Assembly: GCF_017307055.1 (NCBI RefSeq)
Contig: NZ_JAFLEQ010000016.1
Span: forward strand, 107,841-171,840
DNA length: 64,000 bases
Reading direction: 5' to 3'
Source of the DNA: Corynebacterium mendelii
GTDB lineage: Bacteria > Actinomycetota > Actinomycetes > Mycobacteriales > Mycobacteriaceae
Below the pieces are notes generated by a model, which saw nothing but the letters and a program-made list of their open reading frames with translations, did no database searches and had not been told where the DNA came from. Position numbers and translations under genes: made by a program. Positions 47,839-58,179 of the stretch are shown here, piece by piece. Within the stretch, counting starts at the first letter, position 1. Each line of letters opens with the position of its first letter.

Positions 47839-48855
47839 CTAGTTGTCGCCCCAGTACAGGTTGGTTTTGGTCAGCATCACGCCGATGATGGACTGGGCCT
47901 GCATCAGCCGGATGGATGCGGTGGTGTCTTCGGCCGAGGACAAAATACCCACCGGGTAGATGTGTTTGTTGTCGACGGCGAATACCGGGCCGCCGGAATC
48001 GCCGACGTTGACCATCCCCTTGAAGGTGATCATGCCGGCCCGGTTGAATCCCTGGAAAGTACCGCAGGACAGTCCGGTGGCCTGCCCGAGATGGCACAGC
48101 CAGGTGCTGTCTTTGACCAGCAGATCAACGGACAGCGGGGTATCCACCTGGGTCAGGTCGGCCATCAGATCCCGGTTGATCACGGTGTTGGTGTAGAGCT
48201 TCTGGGTGTCGGGGCCGGTGGAGCCTGTGATGTTGCCGTTCAACTCGATCAGGGCGTAGTCCCGGACGCTGTTGGTGTACGAGGACTCGACCAGGGTGCC
48301 GAAAGGAGGCAGGGACTCATTGTGGTGCTGCGGGTCCTGTTTGGGCAGGGCGAACTTGTAGTTCTGCTGCCTATTGTCGACGGTGGCCCCGCAGTGACCG
48401 GCGGTCAGCAGGTAGCGGGCCTTGCCGCTGTTGAGAATCCAGCCGGCCGAGCACGCCAGCCTGTTGCTGCTGTCCCGGATGATTTTCGCCCCCGGCTGCA
48501 GTCTCGGGGAGGTTTTCAACCATCCCCAGTCGTCGGGGTGATTGGAGGTGTACTGCCCGAAGGAGGCATTTTTTTTCAGCACCTCCGGCGGATCGGACAG
48601 GGGGGTGGTCCACTGCGGGATATCGGCGGAAGTGCGGTGGGTGTTCTGGGGGCGGGTGGTTTGTCCGGCCGATGACCCGCTGCCGGAGCGGCCTGTTGTG
48701 GTTCCGGTTGCACCGGAGCTTCCCGCACTGCCGAACAGGGTGTCCAAAATACCGGCTTCGGCCACCGGCGCACCGGCTGCCAGGAGACCTGCGACCGAGA
48801 CAGCCGCGGCCACACGGCGGAGGCGGCGCGGGGCAAACATCGGTGAAGCTGACAT
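47839..48855 (-). CDS. Secreted trypsin-like serine protease, copy B
   Basis: A 338-aa protein with a classical signal peptide: basic MSASPMFAPRRLRR, hydrophobic core and a likely cut after APVAEA. After a Gly/Ser/Thr-rich linker comes an S1-like protease domain with His in LLTAGHCGA, Asp in VRDYALIEL and Ser in NVGDSGGPVF. CSAGW and CHLG...GLSCG cysteine pairs match copy A, which also shares the QPGAKI block. It therefore looks like a diverged tandem duplicate, here without a membrane anchor. AGGAG lies 11 nt before the ATG. Confidence 0.87.
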   Translation of the reverse strand: MSASPMFAPRRLRRVAAAVSVAGLLAAGAPVAEAGILDTLFGSAGSSGATGTTTGRSGSGSSAGQTTRPQNTHRTSADIPQWTTPLSDPPEVLKKNASFGQYTSNHPDDWGWLKTSPRLQPGAKIIRDSSNRLACSAGWILNSGKARYLLTAGHCGATVDNRQQNYKFALPKQDPQHHNESLPPFGTLVESSYTNSVRDYALIELNGNITGSTGPDTQKLYTNTVINRDLMADLTQVDTPLSVDLLVKDSTWLCHLGQATGLSCGTFQGFNRAGMITFKGMVNVGDSGGPVFAVDNKHIYPVGILSSAEDTTASIRLMQAQSIIGVMLTKTNLYWGDN

Positions 48856-49129
48856 GGTGTGGTGTTCTCCTGGTGTGTGACAACCCCGGTGGCCGGGACG
48901 GATCAACCGGGTGCGGGAAAGCCGGCAGGGTGGGATGAGTTTGCCGCAAGGCAGACCCCACCGCGGATGAAACCCATCCGGCGACGGGAAAGATGCCTGC
49001 TGAACCAACAATACTAGGCGTAGGGGCAGCGTCCGGGAAGCACCGGGAAAACACGCCCCACCGGGGCATGTCCGCCCGGTGGGCTGTGCACCTGTGCCCT
49101 GCTGGTGCTTTCCGGTGGTGGAGGTTTTC

Positions 49130-50620
49130 CTACAGGCTCATCCGCCCCGAATACAGTCCGTAGATGGCGACGATGGAGCCGATGACCACCAGAGCGACAA
49201 TGACCCATTCGAAAGTGTTGAACGGCCGCTGCTTCATCTTGTTGCGCTGCCAGATGTAGGGCACAAGGCCCGGGATGACCAGCAGGGCGCCGAACAGCAG
49301 GTATTTCAGCTCCGCGGCGTAGAACAACCAGATCGAGTAGACCAGCGCCACCGAGCCGATGAGCAGGTGTTTGCGGTTGGTGGCCGCGCTGATGGCCGGG
49401 CCGGAATCGTCGAAGCTGGTGCCGGCCTGCGGGTGGGTGATGCCTTTGCCGCGGGTGCACAGCATCACCAGGTACAGCGAGGAAAACAGGTAGGGCAGCA
49501 TGTACATCATGGTTGCCAGCGACACCATCCTGTCGTAGGTGGTTTCATTCAGGAAGAACACGACCACCATGATCTGGATGACAATCGAGCTGATCAGCTG
49601 CGCGGTCCACGGGGCACCGTTTCTGGTTTTGCCCAATTTCGCCGGCAGCAGCCGGTCCTGGGCCATCAAGGTGATCGGCTCGGCGCACAGCATCTGCCAG
49701 GAGACATAGGCGCCCAGCACCGACAGCATCAAACCGATGGAAATCAGCGCCCCGCCCCACGGGCCGACCGCGGCCTCCATCACACCGGCCATCGAGGGGC
49801 TGTCCAGGGCGGCCAGCTCTTCCTGGGTGAGCACACCGTAGGACAGGGTGCCCACGGCCACCAGCATCAACAGCACCGACAGGAAACCGATGACCGTTGC
49901 CCGGCCCACATCGGTGCGTTTGGCCGCCTGCTTGGAATACACCGACGCACCCTCGACACCGATAAACGCCCACACCGTGTAGACCATGATTCCCTTGACC
50001 TGGTCCATCACCCCGGCGCCGGAGGAATGCTCCCACATGTGCAGGGAGAACCTGTCCCAGGAGAAAGAAAAGAACGCGATCACCAACAGGAACGCGAGAA
50101 TCGGCAGCAGCTTCGCCACAGTGGTGACAATGTTGAGAAACGCCGCCTGTTTCACGCCCTTGGTCAGGGCGAGGAAAATCGCCCACGTCATCGCCGAGAC
50201 ACACAGAGCCTGCACGAAAGGATGGTCATTGCCGAAAATCGGCACATAGTGGCCCAGAGTGGCGAAAAACAGGCTGGCGTAGCCGACCTGGGCGATCACC
50301 GATCCCAGCCAGTATCCCCAGGCGGAGGCGAAGCCGACGAAATCGCCCAGGCCCGCCCGCACGTAGGAATAGACACCGGAATCCAGGTGGGGTTTCCGGG
50401 TCGCCAGAATCTGGAAAACAAACGCAATCGAGAGCATGCCCACACCGGCGATGGCCCAGCCGATGAGCATCGCGCCGGGACCGGCGGCGGTGGCCGATTG
50501 GCGGGGAAGGGCGAAAATACCGGTGCCCACGGTGGAACCGATGATCAAAGACACCAGGGTCCACATCGTCACGGTATGTCGCTTGTTGGGGGAACTGAGA
50601 AGTGTGTCCGCGTTTTTCAC
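49130..50620 (-). CDS. lysI: APC-superfamily basic amino acid carrier, LysI/ArcD-like
   Basis: A 496-aa integral membrane protein with about 12 hydrophobic segments. The first carries the family's substrate-site glycine stretch IIGSTVGTGIFALP; VWAFIGVEGASVYSKQA in the middle is typical of the arginine/ornithine and lysine antiporter branch. It lies beside mazG, PorB/PorC-like genes and eno, the same neighbourhood as lysI (lysine uptake) in C. glutamicum, so lysine or another basic amino acid is the likely substrate; this is synteny-based. GTG start; TAGGGT (50628-50633, reverse strand) sits 7 nt upstream, so it is leaderless. It diverges from mazG. Confidence 0.75.
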   Translation of the reverse strand: MKNADTLLSSPNKRHTVTMWTLVSLIIGSTVGTGIFALPRQSATAAGPGAMLIGWAIAGVGMLSIAFVFQILATRKPHLDSGVYSYVRAGLGDFVGFASAWGYWLGSVIAQVGYASLFFATLGHYVPIFGNDHPFVQALCVSAMTWAIFLALTKGVKQAAFLNIVTTVAKLLPILAFLLVIAFFSFSWDRFSLHMWEHSSGAGVMDQVKGIMVYTVWAFIGVEGASVYSKQAAKRTDVGRATVIGFLSVLLMLVAVGTLSYGVLTQEELAALDSPSMAGVMEAAVGPWGGALISIGLMLSVLGAYVSWQMLCAEPITLMAQDRLLPAKLGKTRNGAPWTAQLISSIVIQIMVVVFFLNETTYDRMVSLATMMYMLPYLFSSLYLVMLCTRGKGITHPQAGTSFDDSGPAISAATNRKHLLIGSVALVYSIWLFYAAELKYLLFGALLVIPGLVPYIWQRNKMKQRPFNTFEWVIVALVVIGSIVAIYGLYSGRMSL

Positions 50621-50627
50621 GGTGCAT

Positions 50628-50633
50628 ACCCTA
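50628..50633 (-). promoter_or_regulatory. Candidate -10 (TAGGGT) of leaderless lysI-like gene
   Basis: On the reverse strand TAGGGT ends 7 nt before the GTG start. Confidence 0.5.
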
Positions 50634-50818
50634 GCGTGCCGGCCGGCCGGGGGTAAACACCGCCCATACCCGCGGTGAGCTGGTGGATGAAGAAATCCTC
50701 AACCGGCATGATTTTTCCTTCATTTTCCCTTCCCCGTCCCCCGGGGCGCAGGGTGTCCGGAGGTGGTCATCCATGCCCGCACTGGCGCCGCCGCCGGCCG
50801 CGGACCATGATGGCAACC

Positions 50819-51583
50819 ATGCTTTGTGTCTATCTCGATCCGCGCTGCCCCGATCTGTTTCCCGCCCGGGCGCTGCCGCTTGTCGGCTCCGGTCCGGTGG
50901 CCATTGGCCCCGGGGTGGCAGACAGTGTGGTTGATCTGCTGCGGCAGGCCGGGGTGGCCACAGTGCGCTGTGTGCCCGGCGCAGATGCCGGCCACCCCGC
51001 GGGGGATTGCGGTGTGGTGGCCCGTGTTGAACTGGCGGGACAGCGGGCAACCGGAATAGAGGCGGTCAGGGAAAAAATCACCGCCCGCGGGGACAGCGAC
51101 ATGGCCCGCCTGTGCCGGGATGATGAGTCCAACGACGGCGACGATGGGGTGGTGGTGGCCGACACCATCGGAATGATGCTTCCGGAGCTGGCCCGGGCCG
51201 CCGGTGTGATGGCCCGGGCGCATCTGGTCGGCGGCTGGGAGCGCAGCCAGACACATGCCGGTTTGCTGCCCTACCTGGAAGAAGAAGCAGCCGAATTCGC
51301 CGAGGCTGTCGCTGCCCTGGAAGAAGGCGATGAAGTGCTCGAACAACAGGTGTGCCGTGAATTGTCGGATCTGTTGCTGCAGGTGCTTTTCCATGCCGAG
51401 ATCGCCCGCCGCCGCGGGGCATTTACCGTCGAGGATGTGGCGGCGGCCTTCACCGGAAAAATCTCCCGCCGAGCCCCCTATGTCTTTGACCCGGGGACCA
51501 CCACGATCACCGCCGAGGAAGAAGACCGCATCTGGCAGGACAGCAAACGCCGGGAACACGGGGCCGGCCCCGGGCCGCACTGA
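50819..51583 (+). CDS. mazG: MazG-type nucleoside triphosphate pyrophosphohydrolase
   Basis: A 254-aa protein. The C-terminal MazG domain (about residues 125-235) has the metal-binding helices EEEAAEFAEAV and CRELSDLLLQVLFHAEIA, followed by the usual RAPYVF and EEEDRIWQDSKR blocks. The N-terminal about 120 residues are an actinobacterial extension with no motif I recognise. MazG hydrolyses (d)NTPs to monophosphates and limits mutagenic or alarmone nucleotides. Three ATGs lie close together (50807, 50810, 50819). I prefer 50819 because CATGAT is 7 nt upstream, as in other leaderless genes here. Confidence 0.88.
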   Translation: MLCVYLDPRCPDLFPARALPLVGSGPVAIGPGVADSVVDLLRQAGVATVRCVPGADAGHPAGDCGVVARVELAGQRATGIEAVREKITARGDSDMARLCRDDESNDGDDGVVVADTIGMMLPELARAAGVMARAHLVGGWERSQTHAGLLPYLEEEAAEFAEAVAALEEGDEVLEQQVCRELSDLLLQVLFHAEIARRRGAFTVEDVAAAFTGKISRRAPYVFDPGTTTITAEEEDRIWQDSKRREHGAGPGPH

Positions 51584-51701
51584 GCGCCCCCACCCGGACG
51601 GGGCATACGACGCGGGTTTCAACTCCCCGCGACCTGCGCGCCGGGGAAGTTGTCACCGGGAAGAAAAAACAGGCTGTTGGCAGGGGTTTTTCAAAAAACC
51701 G

Positions 51702-51738
51702 ACCCCCGCCAGGCGGCGGGTTCCGGCCTGGCGGGGGT
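51702..51738 (-). terminator. Terminator between mazG and the PorC-like gene
   Basis: A perfect 13-bp stem (51702-51714 with 51726-51738, 11-nt loop). The reverse strand continues with CGGTTTTTTG. On the forward strand a TTTTTT run follows only 19 nt later, so it may serve both convergent genes. Confidence 0.8.
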
Positions 51739-51812
51739 GGTAACGGTATCCGGTTGTTTTTTATAAGGTCTTGCCCCTGAAAGGCAGGGCCGTTCCGGCT
51801 GTGCGGGTGCGA

Positions 51813-52220
51813 CTAGCGTCCGGTCAGGCCCAGCACAGAGGTCAGCAGGGTGACGATCTCGGAGGAGCCGACCAGGTCACGCTTCGGATCCGGTTTGACC
51901 AGCCCGCAGGCCAGTGCTTTGTCGGTGAAGTCCTTCGACAGTTTCGCCGATCCCAGCATGGAGGCGTAGGCGTTGTCGACCAATCCGGCCAGCTGCTGGT
52001 CGCTTTTCTGGGCGAACTTGCCGCGCAGCTCGGATTCGGTGAAACGCAGCTGACCGTTGGGGCCTTTGGGGGCCTGGCCCATCAGCGGCAGCATGGCGAT
52101 TTCGATCGCGGTGCACTCACCCGCACTGGGGGTGGTGTTGTCGGCGGCGGTGGCCGGGGCCGACATGGCGGCGGCCAGAACAGCGGCGGCAGCAGTGGAG
52201 GCAAGAAGTTTTTTGATCAT
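51813..52220 (-). CDS. Small secreted two-Cys protein, PorB/PorC-like
   Basis: A 135-aa protein with a signal peptide (MIKKLLASTAAAAVLAAAMSAPATA, cut near ATAA-D). The mature part of about 110 residues is mostly helical and has exactly two cysteines (GECTAIE and LACGLV), probably one disulfide. Size, export signal, paired cysteines and position between mazG and eno match the porC/porB genes of C. glutamicum, which encode outer-membrane (mycomembrane) anion channels. I infer a PorC/PorB role from this context; sequence identity cannot be judged here. Confidence 0.65.
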   Translation of the reverse strand: MIKKLLASTAAAAVLAAAMSAPATAADNTTPSAGECTAIEIAMLPLMGQAPKGPNGQLRFTESELRGKFAQKSDQQLAGLVDNAYASMLGSAKLSKDFTDKALACGLVKPDPKRDLVGSSEIVTLLTSVLGLTGR

Positions 52221-52311
52221 GGCTTGTGGAAAACAACACTTTCAACTCGGGTGACATCTCCTGCCCACCCCGGTCGGGCCGGTGGAGCGGCGACGGGGTG
52301 GTCGCCCGGCC

Positions 52312-52340
52312 AGTCTAATAAAAAATGGGACAAAAGTGAA
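52312..52340 (-). promoter_or_regulatory. Promoter of the PorC-like gene
   Basis: On the reverse strand -35 TTCACT (52335-52340), 17-bp spacer, -10 TAGACT (52312-52317), about 92 nt before the ATG. Confidence 0.5.
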
Positions 52341-52382
52341 GGATTAATGCTTGTGTGACAGATGGGACTGGTGTGAATAAAG

Positions 52383-52433
52383 AAAACCCCGGGCGTTGAA
52401 AGCCCCTGTGACAGGGGCCGCAACGGCCGGGGT
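52383..52433 (-). terminator. Terminator of the PorB-like gene
   Basis: A long two-part hairpin: CCCCGG-C-CGTTG outer arm with CAACG-CCCGGGG and an inner GCCCCTG/CAGGGGC stem. On the reverse strand it is followed by TTTTCTTT. Confidence 0.75.
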
Positions 52434-52482
52434 GGGGTGACGGGTGGGGCCTGGGGACAAGCCCGCCCCGCCGGGGTATCTG

Positions 52483-52938
52483 CTAGCTGGAGATACCGGA
52501 AGAGAAGGCGGTGAAGATATCGGAGAAATCGAAGTTCTTCTTGTCCTTGTCCTTGTCCTCGTCCGAGGACAGCTTCTTGTTGGCCACCGAGGAGGTGTTG
52601 GAGAACAGCGACGAGGTCTCCGCGAGCAGGCCCTGCTCGACGGCGTTGCACTTTTCGGCCTTGGCGGCGAACTGCTCGATCAGGGGGGACTTGTTTTTCT
52701 CGGTCAGGGCGAATTCGCCGGCGAGGAGCAGAAGACCCTTCAGTTCGCTGATCGACTTGCGGTCCAGCAGCACGATCAGCTCACCCTTGGTGGTGGCACC
52801 GATGGACTCGACAATCTGCTTGGTGCTCTTGCAGGACAAAGAGTTCACGTCGTCAACAATATCGGCGTTGGCGGCCGGGACGAGGGCGCCGCCGGCCAGG
52901 GTGGCGGCGGTGAGGCTGGCAGTGAGGAACTTGCGCAT
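52483..52938 (-). CDS. Small secreted two-Cys protein, PorB-like, acidic tail
   Basis: A 151-aa protein. Signal peptide MRKFLTASLTAATLAGGALVPAA with a cut near ANA-D. The mature helical core has two cysteines (LSCKSTK and EKCNAVE) about 55 residues apart, as in its neighbours. A charged tail follows (SSDEDKDKDKKNFDFSD) and ends in a short hydrophobic stretch. AGGAG lies 7 nt before the ATG, and a good promoter precedes it. It is likely a mycomembrane porin-type protein by synteny with porB/porC; the tail is unusual for those and may reflect a different role. Confidence 0.65.
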   Translation of the reverse strand: MRKFLTASLTAATLAGGALVPAANADIVDDVNSLSCKSTKQIVESIGATTKGELIVLLDRKSISELKGLLLLAGEFALTEKNKSPLIEQFAAKAEKCNAVEQGLLAETSSLFSNTSSVANKKLSSDEDKDKDKKNFDFSDIFTAFSSGISS

Positions 52939-53047
52939 GAAAAAACTCCTGGGAAATTGTCGGACAAAATATCGGGGAATTAAAGCGTGCCACCGGCAGG
53001 CGGTGGCCTGCCCCGCTTGCGGGGTGAACCCTGCGGGGTGGTCCCCC

Positions 53048-53075
53048 AACATAGTCCATCACCGCGTTGTGTCAA
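53048..53075 (-). promoter_or_regulatory. Promoter of the PorB-like gene
   Basis: On the reverse strand -35 TTGACA (53070-53075), 16-bp spacer, -10 TATGTT (53048-53053), about 105 nt before the start codon. This is the best sigma-A type match in the window. The leader between has a CCCCGC/GCGGGG hairpin at about 53011-53024. No gene lies in 52939-53246. Confidence 0.7.
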
Positions 53076-53246
53076 ATCCGGTGGGCGGATAAAAAACGCT
53101 GGTCTTCGGCTACGTTACTGTAGGGGGCGAGGAGAGCGGGGCCCTGAAACACCGGCCATGACCGCCGGATACGGGGGCGGTGGAAAGGGTTTTCCGGGGC
53201 GGTCACATTGCCGGTGGTCGTGTTTGTGATTTTTTCAGTCCGCCGC

Positions 53247-53711
53247 TTAACGCCCGGGCGCGGAACTGATGCCTGCCAGGGTGGTGATCACCGCCGCCAC
53301 CGGGTCGGGTGTGGTCAGCGCATGGATAATCTGCGGCAGTGCAGACGACCCGCGGGTGGCGGTATCGATGACCGGCTGCGGATCATCGGTGACCAGATGG
53401 CAGCGGTGGGCCACCCCGGTCAACCGGCGGGCGGTGGTGTCCTTGCTTTCCCCCCGGGCGGCCGGCATGCCCAGCGCTGCGGCGGCCAGCTTCAAGTCCC
53501 CGTGGGACTGGCGTGACAGGTTGTCGGTGAGGGTGGATATCGGGGTGGACAGATCAGGCCGGATCATCTCCCGGTCGACCAGTACTTCCTTCAGTCCCCG
53601 GCACTGGGCTGTGGTGGGGGAGTATTCATCGGCCCCGGCGGGTGCGGCCACACAGCAGGCAAGGGCTGCGGCGAGGCAGGCGGCGGTAATCCGGGTGGAG
53701 GGTGTGGTCAT
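53247..53711 (-). CDS. Small secreted two-Cys protein, third copy
   Basis: A 154-aa protein with a signal peptide (TAACLAAALACCVAAPAGA, cut near AGA-D). The mature part is helical with two cysteines (AQCRGLK and HRCHLV) about 65 residues apart. It ends in a hydrophobic VAAVITTLAGISSA. AAGGA lies 7 nt before the ATG. It resembles the two neighbours in size, layout and cysteine pairing rather than in obvious sequence, so it may be a third, faster-diverging member of the PorB/PorC-like set. Divergent from the transglycosylase gene. Confidence 0.65.
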   Translation of the reverse strand: MTTPSTRITAACLAAALACCVAAPAGADEYSPTTAQCRGLKEVLVDREMIRPDLSTPISTLTDNLSRQSHGDLKLAAAALGMPAARGESKDTTARRLTGVAHRCHLVTDDPQPVIDTATRGSSALPQIIHALTTPDPVAAVITTLAGISSAPGR

Positions 53712-53945
53712 TGGTGGGTCCTTGGGTGGTGTCTCGGTGTGGTCGTGCACACCCTGAACAGCCCGGGGTGATAACCGGTGGGGTGTGTGGTGGGCAGTCT
53801 AGTCGGCGGGAAAAAAGTCATCTACCGTGACGGCAGTGGCGGAGGTGGCGGCTGTGATGGTTGTTTTTGGATGTGGCTGGGGGTTTCGGCCACGCCGGGA
53901 CGGCCGGTGCCGGGGCGGGGCGTGGCTTCGGTACTATTACGCCCC

Positions 53946-54734
53946 ATGGTCGGGCGTGGAGTGAAAATGGCCGGTGGGTGCATGGTGATCGTCACCGTGG
54001 CGATCCTCGGTGTCATCGCGCTGGTCGGCTGGGGTGTCTCCACCGTGCCGATCCACAACCCGATGGTCCGGAAGCTGCCCATTCCCGCCGATGTTCCCCC
54101 GGCCCCCGGGCAGCCGGTTCCCGAGATTGATACGGCCATGCCGGGACGCACCGCCGGGCAGTTGACCGACTGGGCGGACCCGATTGCCGATGGCACCCGT
54201 ATCCCCGCCCAGGCGCTGCGCGCCTACGGCAATGCCGTGGTCATTGCCCGGCACGTCTGGCCGGAGTGTCATCTGGCCTGGACCACCCTGGCCGGTATCG
54301 GGTGGGTGGAAACCCGCCACGGCAGCTACAACGGCAATGTGTTTTCCCCCTCCCATCTCGACGACAACGGCTATGCCGTACCGAAGATCGTGGGCATAGC
54401 GCTGGACGGATCCCCCGGGTTTGCCGAAATACCCGACACCGATGGCGGTGCCTGGGACGGGGACACCGACTACGACCGGGCTGTCGGCCCGATGCAGTTC
54501 ATTCCCACCAGCTGGGAGATTTTCGGCCGGGACGCCAATGGTGACGGGGTGGCCGATCCCCACCAGATCGATGATGCGGCACTGGCCGCGGCCCATCTTC
54601 TGTGCACCCGCGGCGGGGACCTTGCCACCCCGGAAGGCTGGACACGGGCGGTGCGTTCCTACAACGCCTCCCGGCAGTACCTCATCGATGTCCGTGATGC
54701 CGCGGCCAACTATGCCCTGGGGCAACCGGCCTGA
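53946..54734 (+). CDS. Lytic murein transglycosylase, MltB-like
   Basis: A 262-aa protein. A hydrophobic N-terminal segment (VIVTVAILGVIALVGWGV) anchors or exports it. From about residue 80 it has the SLT_2/MltB fold: LAWTTLAGIGWVETRHGSY holds the catalytic Glu, RAVGPMQFIPTSWEIFG is the substrate-groove block, and AAHLLCTRGGDL and AVRSYNAS follow. It would cleave peptidoglycan glycan strands to anhydromuropeptides. TACTAT ends 8 nt before ATG 53946, so it is probably leaderless. A DANGDGVADP stretch inside looks like a calcium-binding loop. Confidence 0.88.
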   Translation: MVGRGVKMAGGCMVIVTVAILGVIALVGWGVSTVPIHNPMVRKLPIPADVPPAPGQPVPEIDTAMPGRTAGQLTDWADPIADGTRIPAQALRAYGNAVVIARHVWPECHLAWTTLAGIGWVETRHGSYNGNVFSPSHLDDNGYAVPKIVGIALDGSPGFAEIPDTDGGAWDGDTDYDRAVGPMQFIPTSWEIFGRDANGDGVADPHQIDDAALAAAHLLCTRGGDLATPEGWTRAVRSYNASRQYLIDVRDAAANYALGQPA

Positions 54735-54742
54735 CCGAAACA

Positions 54743-54803
54743 GTGTCCGATTGTGTCCGAAAACGACCGTCCGGTGACATCGGCGCGGTTATTTTGTGTC
54801 CGA
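54743..54803. repeat. Three GTGTCCGA repeats upstream of eno
   Basis: GTGTCCGA at 54743-54750, 54753-54760 (10 bp apart, same helix face) and 54796-54803. They lie in the 340-bp gap between the transglycosylase and eno, which holds no other gene. A possible multi-site operator. Confidence 0.5.
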
Positions 54804-54879
54804 TTCGGTGGGTTTGTGGTGTGGTGTTGTTTACATTTTTCCCCCGGGTCTTGCTGTCCCCGGTGCCGCGGCAGCATGA

Positions 54880-56355
<1,476 letters not shown>

Positions 56356-56392
56356 CACACCCCTGCAATCCGGCCACGGTGTCATCCAGCAC

Positions 56393-56418
56393 ACCGCCCC
56401 GGCACAGCCCGGGGCGGT
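56393..56418 (+). terminator. Hairpin after eno
   Basis: A perfect 10-bp stem ACCGCCCCGG/CCGGGGCGGT with a 6-nt loop, 38 bp after the stop. No T-run, so it may be an incomplete terminator. Confidence 0.5.
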
Positions 56419-56652
56419 AGGACCCGGATGATATCCGCACCCGCCGACATTGACCGCTTGTTTTCAACATCCGCCACAGCTGAAGGCTGCGGCGGGCAGC
56501 GGCCGATGACGGCGGGTGCTTTTTCCCTTTGGCCACCCCGCCACCGGAACACGCCGGGCGATGGGGTGGCCGTGATGGCTGTTTCGGCCCCCGCACGGGG
56601 TGTGTCCGCACGCTGCCGTCGAAGGGCGGAAAAGGACTAGGATGTGATTGCT

Positions 56653-57363
56653 ATGGCACCACTTCCCTCAAAGCGCTCCCGCCGGCCGGTTCCGGTGGCT
56701 CACCGGCGCGACAACCAGGCCGCACGGTCACGAACAGGCTCCCGGCTGCGGCTGTCCGACTTCAAGTTCACCGCCCTGCAGATGGGTGTGTTGGGCCTGT
56801 GCGCGGTGATGATTGTGCTGATGATCTCCATGCCGGTGCGCAACTATTTCCAGCAGCGCGGCGAGATCGCCCGGCTGACGGCTTCCGTGGAAGCCAAACA
56901 GGCCGAAAAGCAGCGTCTGCTCGACGAAATCGACAAGCAGCGCTCCGATGCTTACCTCAAAGAACAGGCACGCGTGCGCCTGGGGGTGATCGAACCCGGT
57001 GAAACGGCATTCCGCATTATGGTTCCCGTGCCCGAGGACCCGGCCGACGGCCCGACCACACCGGACGGCACACCCACCGGTGAACTCGGTCCCTGGTGGG
57101 AAGTGATGTGGGATTCCATCGCCGATCCGGGGGCCGCCCCGGTCCTGCCGGAACACCGCCCGGCAGATGACGGCCAACCCGATGCACCGGAAAACCAGCA
57201 AACCCCCTTCGACGGTATCGGTACCGTTGATTCATCCATCTTCGATCCCGACCACGACCCCCTGGCCCCGGCCGATGACCCGCAGCCGCCAGCTGACAAC
57301 CCGCAGCCCCCGGCCGAGCAGCCGGATAGCGGTGGACACACAGATAACGCACCCCCTGCCTGA
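56653..57363 (+). CDS. ftsB: FtsB/DivIC-family septum formation protein
   Basis: A 236-aa bitopic membrane protein. Basic cytoplasmic N-terminus (residues 1-38), one transmembrane segment (about 40-58, QMGVLGLCAVMIVLMIS), then a short coiled coil (IARLTASVEAKQAEKQRLLDEI trimmed at about 70-92) with RVRLGVIEPGETAFRI after it, the DivIC signature. The long Pro/Asp-rich tail (about 125-236) is an actinobacterial extension. It would bridge FtsQ and FtsL in the divisome. TAGGAT (56638-56643) ends 9 nt before ATG 56653; GTG 56644 is an alternative start. Confidence 0.88.
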   Translation: MAPLPSKRSRRPVPVAHRRDNQAARSRTGSRLRLSDFKFTALQMGVLGLCAVMIVLMISMPVRNYFQQRGEIARLTASVEAKQAEKQRLLDEIDKQRSDAYLKEQARVRLGVIEPGETAFRIMVPVPEDPADGPTTPDGTPTGELGPWWEVMWDSIADPGAAPVLPEHRPADDGQPDAPENQQTPFDGIGTVDSSIFDPDHDPLAPADDPQPPADNPQPPAEQPDSGGHTDNAPPA

Positions 57364-57597
57364 GACTGACTGCACACCAGTGGGGTGAACCGCCTTGGGG
57401 TTTCGGCCCGGCTGCACTTACAGTGGCACCGGGGCACAAGCCCGTTGCGGGGACACACCCCGCACTGGTTGCTGCGGGTGATGATCCCGCCGGTGACCGG
57501 TGACGGGTTGATCCGCCACCGGGAGCCGGTGTGTACGTCGCCTCCCCGCCCATTTTTTCCGCCCCGACAACGTCGCGATCACCCGAAGGGAAAGCCC

Positions 57598-58179
57598 ATG
57601 GCAGCCCAACCGATCACATCCAAGGTCGAACAGCACGATCTGGATATTGTCGAAGCCCAGCTCGGCCGCAGGCCGCGCGGGGTGATCGGCATTGCCTACC
57701 GGACCCCGGACGGGGTGCCGGCGGTGGTGACCACCGCCCCGAAACTCGACGACGGGACACCGTTTCCCACCCTCTACTATCTGACGGATCCGCGCCTGAC
57801 CGCCGAAGCCTCCCGGCTGGAGGTCGCGGGCGTGATGAAACAGATGACCCAGCGTCTGGCCGAGGACAAAGAACTCGCCGCCGACTACGCCAAAGCACAC
57901 GACCACTACCTGGCGGCCCGCAATTCAATCGAGGATTTGGGAACCGATTTTTCCGGGGGCGGGATGCCGGAACGGGTCAAATGCCTGCATGTGCTTATCG
58001 CCTATGCGCTGGCCGAAGGCCCGGGCCACTTCATTCTCGGCGATGAAGCCGTCGCCCTGGCCGCCGATCACGGTGGCCTGCGGGCAACCGCCATCCCGGC
58101 GGACTGGCCGACCGCCGATGATCTGGGCATCGACCAGTCCTGTTTCGATTTCACCCACGCGGAAGGGAAAAACAAGTGA
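57598..58179 (+). CDS. DUF501 family protein
   Basis: A 193-aa protein matching the actinobacterial DUF501 family: LGRRPRGVIGIAYRTPDGVPAVV, FPTLYYLTDPRLTAEASRLE and MPERVKCLHVLIAYALAEGPG are the conserved blocks. Function unknown. It always lies between ftsB/divIC and ppx in related genomes, and here its stop overlaps the ppx start by 4 bp, so the two are translationally coupled. ATG 57598 is preferred (GAAGGGAAAG just upstream); the frame is open further up. Confidence 0.88.
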   Translation: MAAQPITSKVEQHDLDIVEAQLGRRPRGVIGIAYRTPDGVPAVVTTAPKLDDGTPFPTLYYLTDPRLTAEASRLEVAGVMKQMTQRLAEDKELAADYAKAHDHYLAARNSIEDLGTDFSGGGMPERVKCLHVLIAYALAEGPGHFILGDEAVALAADHGGLRATAIPADWPTADDLGIDQSCFDFTHAEGKNK

